A stretch of 64,000 bases of DNA. Origin: Jacaranda mimosifolia. Its lineage: Eukaryota; Streptophyta; Magnoliopsida; Lamiales; Bignoniaceae. The notes under the pieces are model-generated. The model did no database searches, was not told the origin of the DNA, and saw nothing but the letters and a program-made list of their open reading frames with translations. This document shows positions 62,971 to 64,000 of this stretch, one piece after another (the first letter of the stretch is position 1; the number at the start of each line of letters is the position of its first letter). Where the stretch lies: NCBI GenBank assembly GCA_018894105.1, contig CM032121.1:33646230-33710229 (forward strand). Direction: 5' to 3'. The translations under genes and the position numbers were made by a program.

Positions 62971-64000
62971 ATGGAAGTGCTTCCATGTTCTGGTGCTCGT
63001 CATGTTGGAGAATCTGATTGCCCCGAACAGGGATCAGAAGCAACTTTTAAACATGACGGAAAATCTGACTGCCTCCAAGATGCAGAACAAGTTAGAACAG
63101 ATCTCAAAGTTGATGGCTTAACACTTAATATTGGAGAGTCCCTTCAAGTAAGAGAAGATGGAGGTGAATTTATTGTCGAGGGTTTCCCTGCTTCAGAAGG
63201 TGTTTCTAATGGGGATACATACTATGAATTTGATGTTGATGGTCAAAATCTCTCTTTTTACTCCCCTGATTCAGAAGATGACAACTTAGACAAAAGGGAT
63301 CATATTGAAGGATCTGGTATTATGTTAGAAAGCTCTCACCTAGTCTTGGATACTAGTGAAAGTGGATTGCCAAATAACAGCCAGGAGGGTTCATCCCATT
63401 CTGAAATCAAAGGCCTAGAACAGGATGAACCTCAAGCAGTTTGGGTAAAGGTATATGCTACTCTAATGTTTCTTTTGACTTCACAAATCCCATTTGCTGC
63501 CTGTGCTAGCACATTGTGATTTTATTCAGCATCACTGCCTACATCTAGATTTCTTGGCCCTCCTTAATTTTTGAGGTCATATTCTAAGTTGGAGAAAAAA
63601 TGGATCCTCCAATATTATATAGTTGGATATGATGATGACCAGAAATTTCTGGGTACAAATACAATGTAAACATCTGTTTTGTCAAGATCAAGTTAGAAAC
63701 CATCTTAAGAGTGATGGACAAAATGCTAGGAAGTGTTAGATGATCATGTGAAGTGCATGATGTTGAAATGTGTCAATAGATACTTTAGCACTTACAGTTT
63801 GGAACTTTTCATATATAAAAGAACTCGTTCATCAGCATTTAGATTGTTCAATAGGATGTATACTCACTGTGGTGAAGTGCAATGCAGGACAAGATAATTT
63901 GTGCAAGTAGGGGCAGGCCAGACAGGGCATTGTACCCCAAAGAAATAAATTCTGATAATTATGTTTTTCAACTTGTAGTGGAGAGGGAAGTGGCAATCAG
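62971..64000 (+). CDS. SUVR5: SUVR5 histone methyltransferase, N-terminal part (runs off the window)
   Basis: The first coding exon is 62971-63450 (160 residues), preceded by an in-frame TGA at 62965-62967. A donor GTATAT follows VWVK; the next exon begins at 63979 after CTTGTAG and reads WRGKWQS up to the window edge. MEVLPCSG at the start and the VWVK-WRGKWQ junction are characteristic of plant SUVR5 proteins. The N-terminus is acidic (YYEFDVDGQ, DSEDDNLDKRD) and has no fold I can name. Family knowledge: SUVR5 is a nuclear SET-domain protein with C2H2 zinc fingers that deposits H3K9me2 at specific DNA sites and represses genes; the zinc fingers, pre-SET and SET domains lie beyond this window. 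The frame through the intron (63451-63978) ends in a stop shortly after the donor, so splicing is required. Confidence 0.88.

Overview
The window is nuclear DNA of a flowering plant, most likely a eudicot. It is strongly AT-rich, two host genes have GT-AG introns, and most of the rest is transposable elements of plant type (Tat-lineage Ty3/gypsy, Ty1/copia, a 3.3-kb solo LTR, Helitron, hAT and Harbinger-like elements). No bacterial operon, CRISPR array, rRNA or tRNA was seen.

Host genes. (1) 5152-7321, minus strand: a complete four-exon gene for a 256-residue SANTA-domain protein, the plant KNL2 (M18BP1-type) centromere factor in a short form. Its exons had to be assembled across introns; intron 2 holds a small Tourist-like MITE. 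(2) 62971 to the right edge, plus strand: the first coding exon and the first 22 bases of the second of SUVR5, a SET-domain histone H3K9 methyltransferase. Its leader probably lies around 59.5-60.1 kb, followed by a 5' UTR intron of nearly 3 kb.

Transposon layer cake, 13.6-25.3 kb. A 1.5-kb non-autonomous Harbinger-like element (TTA target duplication) is followed by a decayed minus-strand Helitron protein gene. That gene is split by a 1.56-kb hAT-type element with a perfect 8-bp duplication. Just upstream of the Helitron N-terminus sits a 3,268-bp solo LTR with a 5-bp duplication. Three copies of a Helitron-like terminal motif are scattered here.

LTR retrotransposon block, 26.0-56.4 kb. Three elements with both LTRs and intact 5-bp duplications lie in the same (minus) orientation: Tat-like element 1 (26035-35198, AAATT), Tat-like element 2 (36228-48844, CATGC) and a copia element (49463-56386, CTTTA). 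All are defective. Both Tat elements have an extra region between integrase and 3' LTR with reading frames on the opposite (plus) strand; in element 1 it is a recognisable PF04195-type 'putative gypsy type transposon' protein with a likely intron. Element 2 carries a 130-bp tandem repeat and a roughly 1-kb A/T minisatellite there.

Most unusual signal. The copia element has no tRNA-type primer-binding site after its 5' LTR. Two bases after the LTR lies a 15-base sequence that is a perfect reverse complement of a segment inside the same LTR, an arrangement resembling Tf1-type self-priming. A second pattern is that seven premature stops, in element 2 and the copia element, are TGG to TAG changes.
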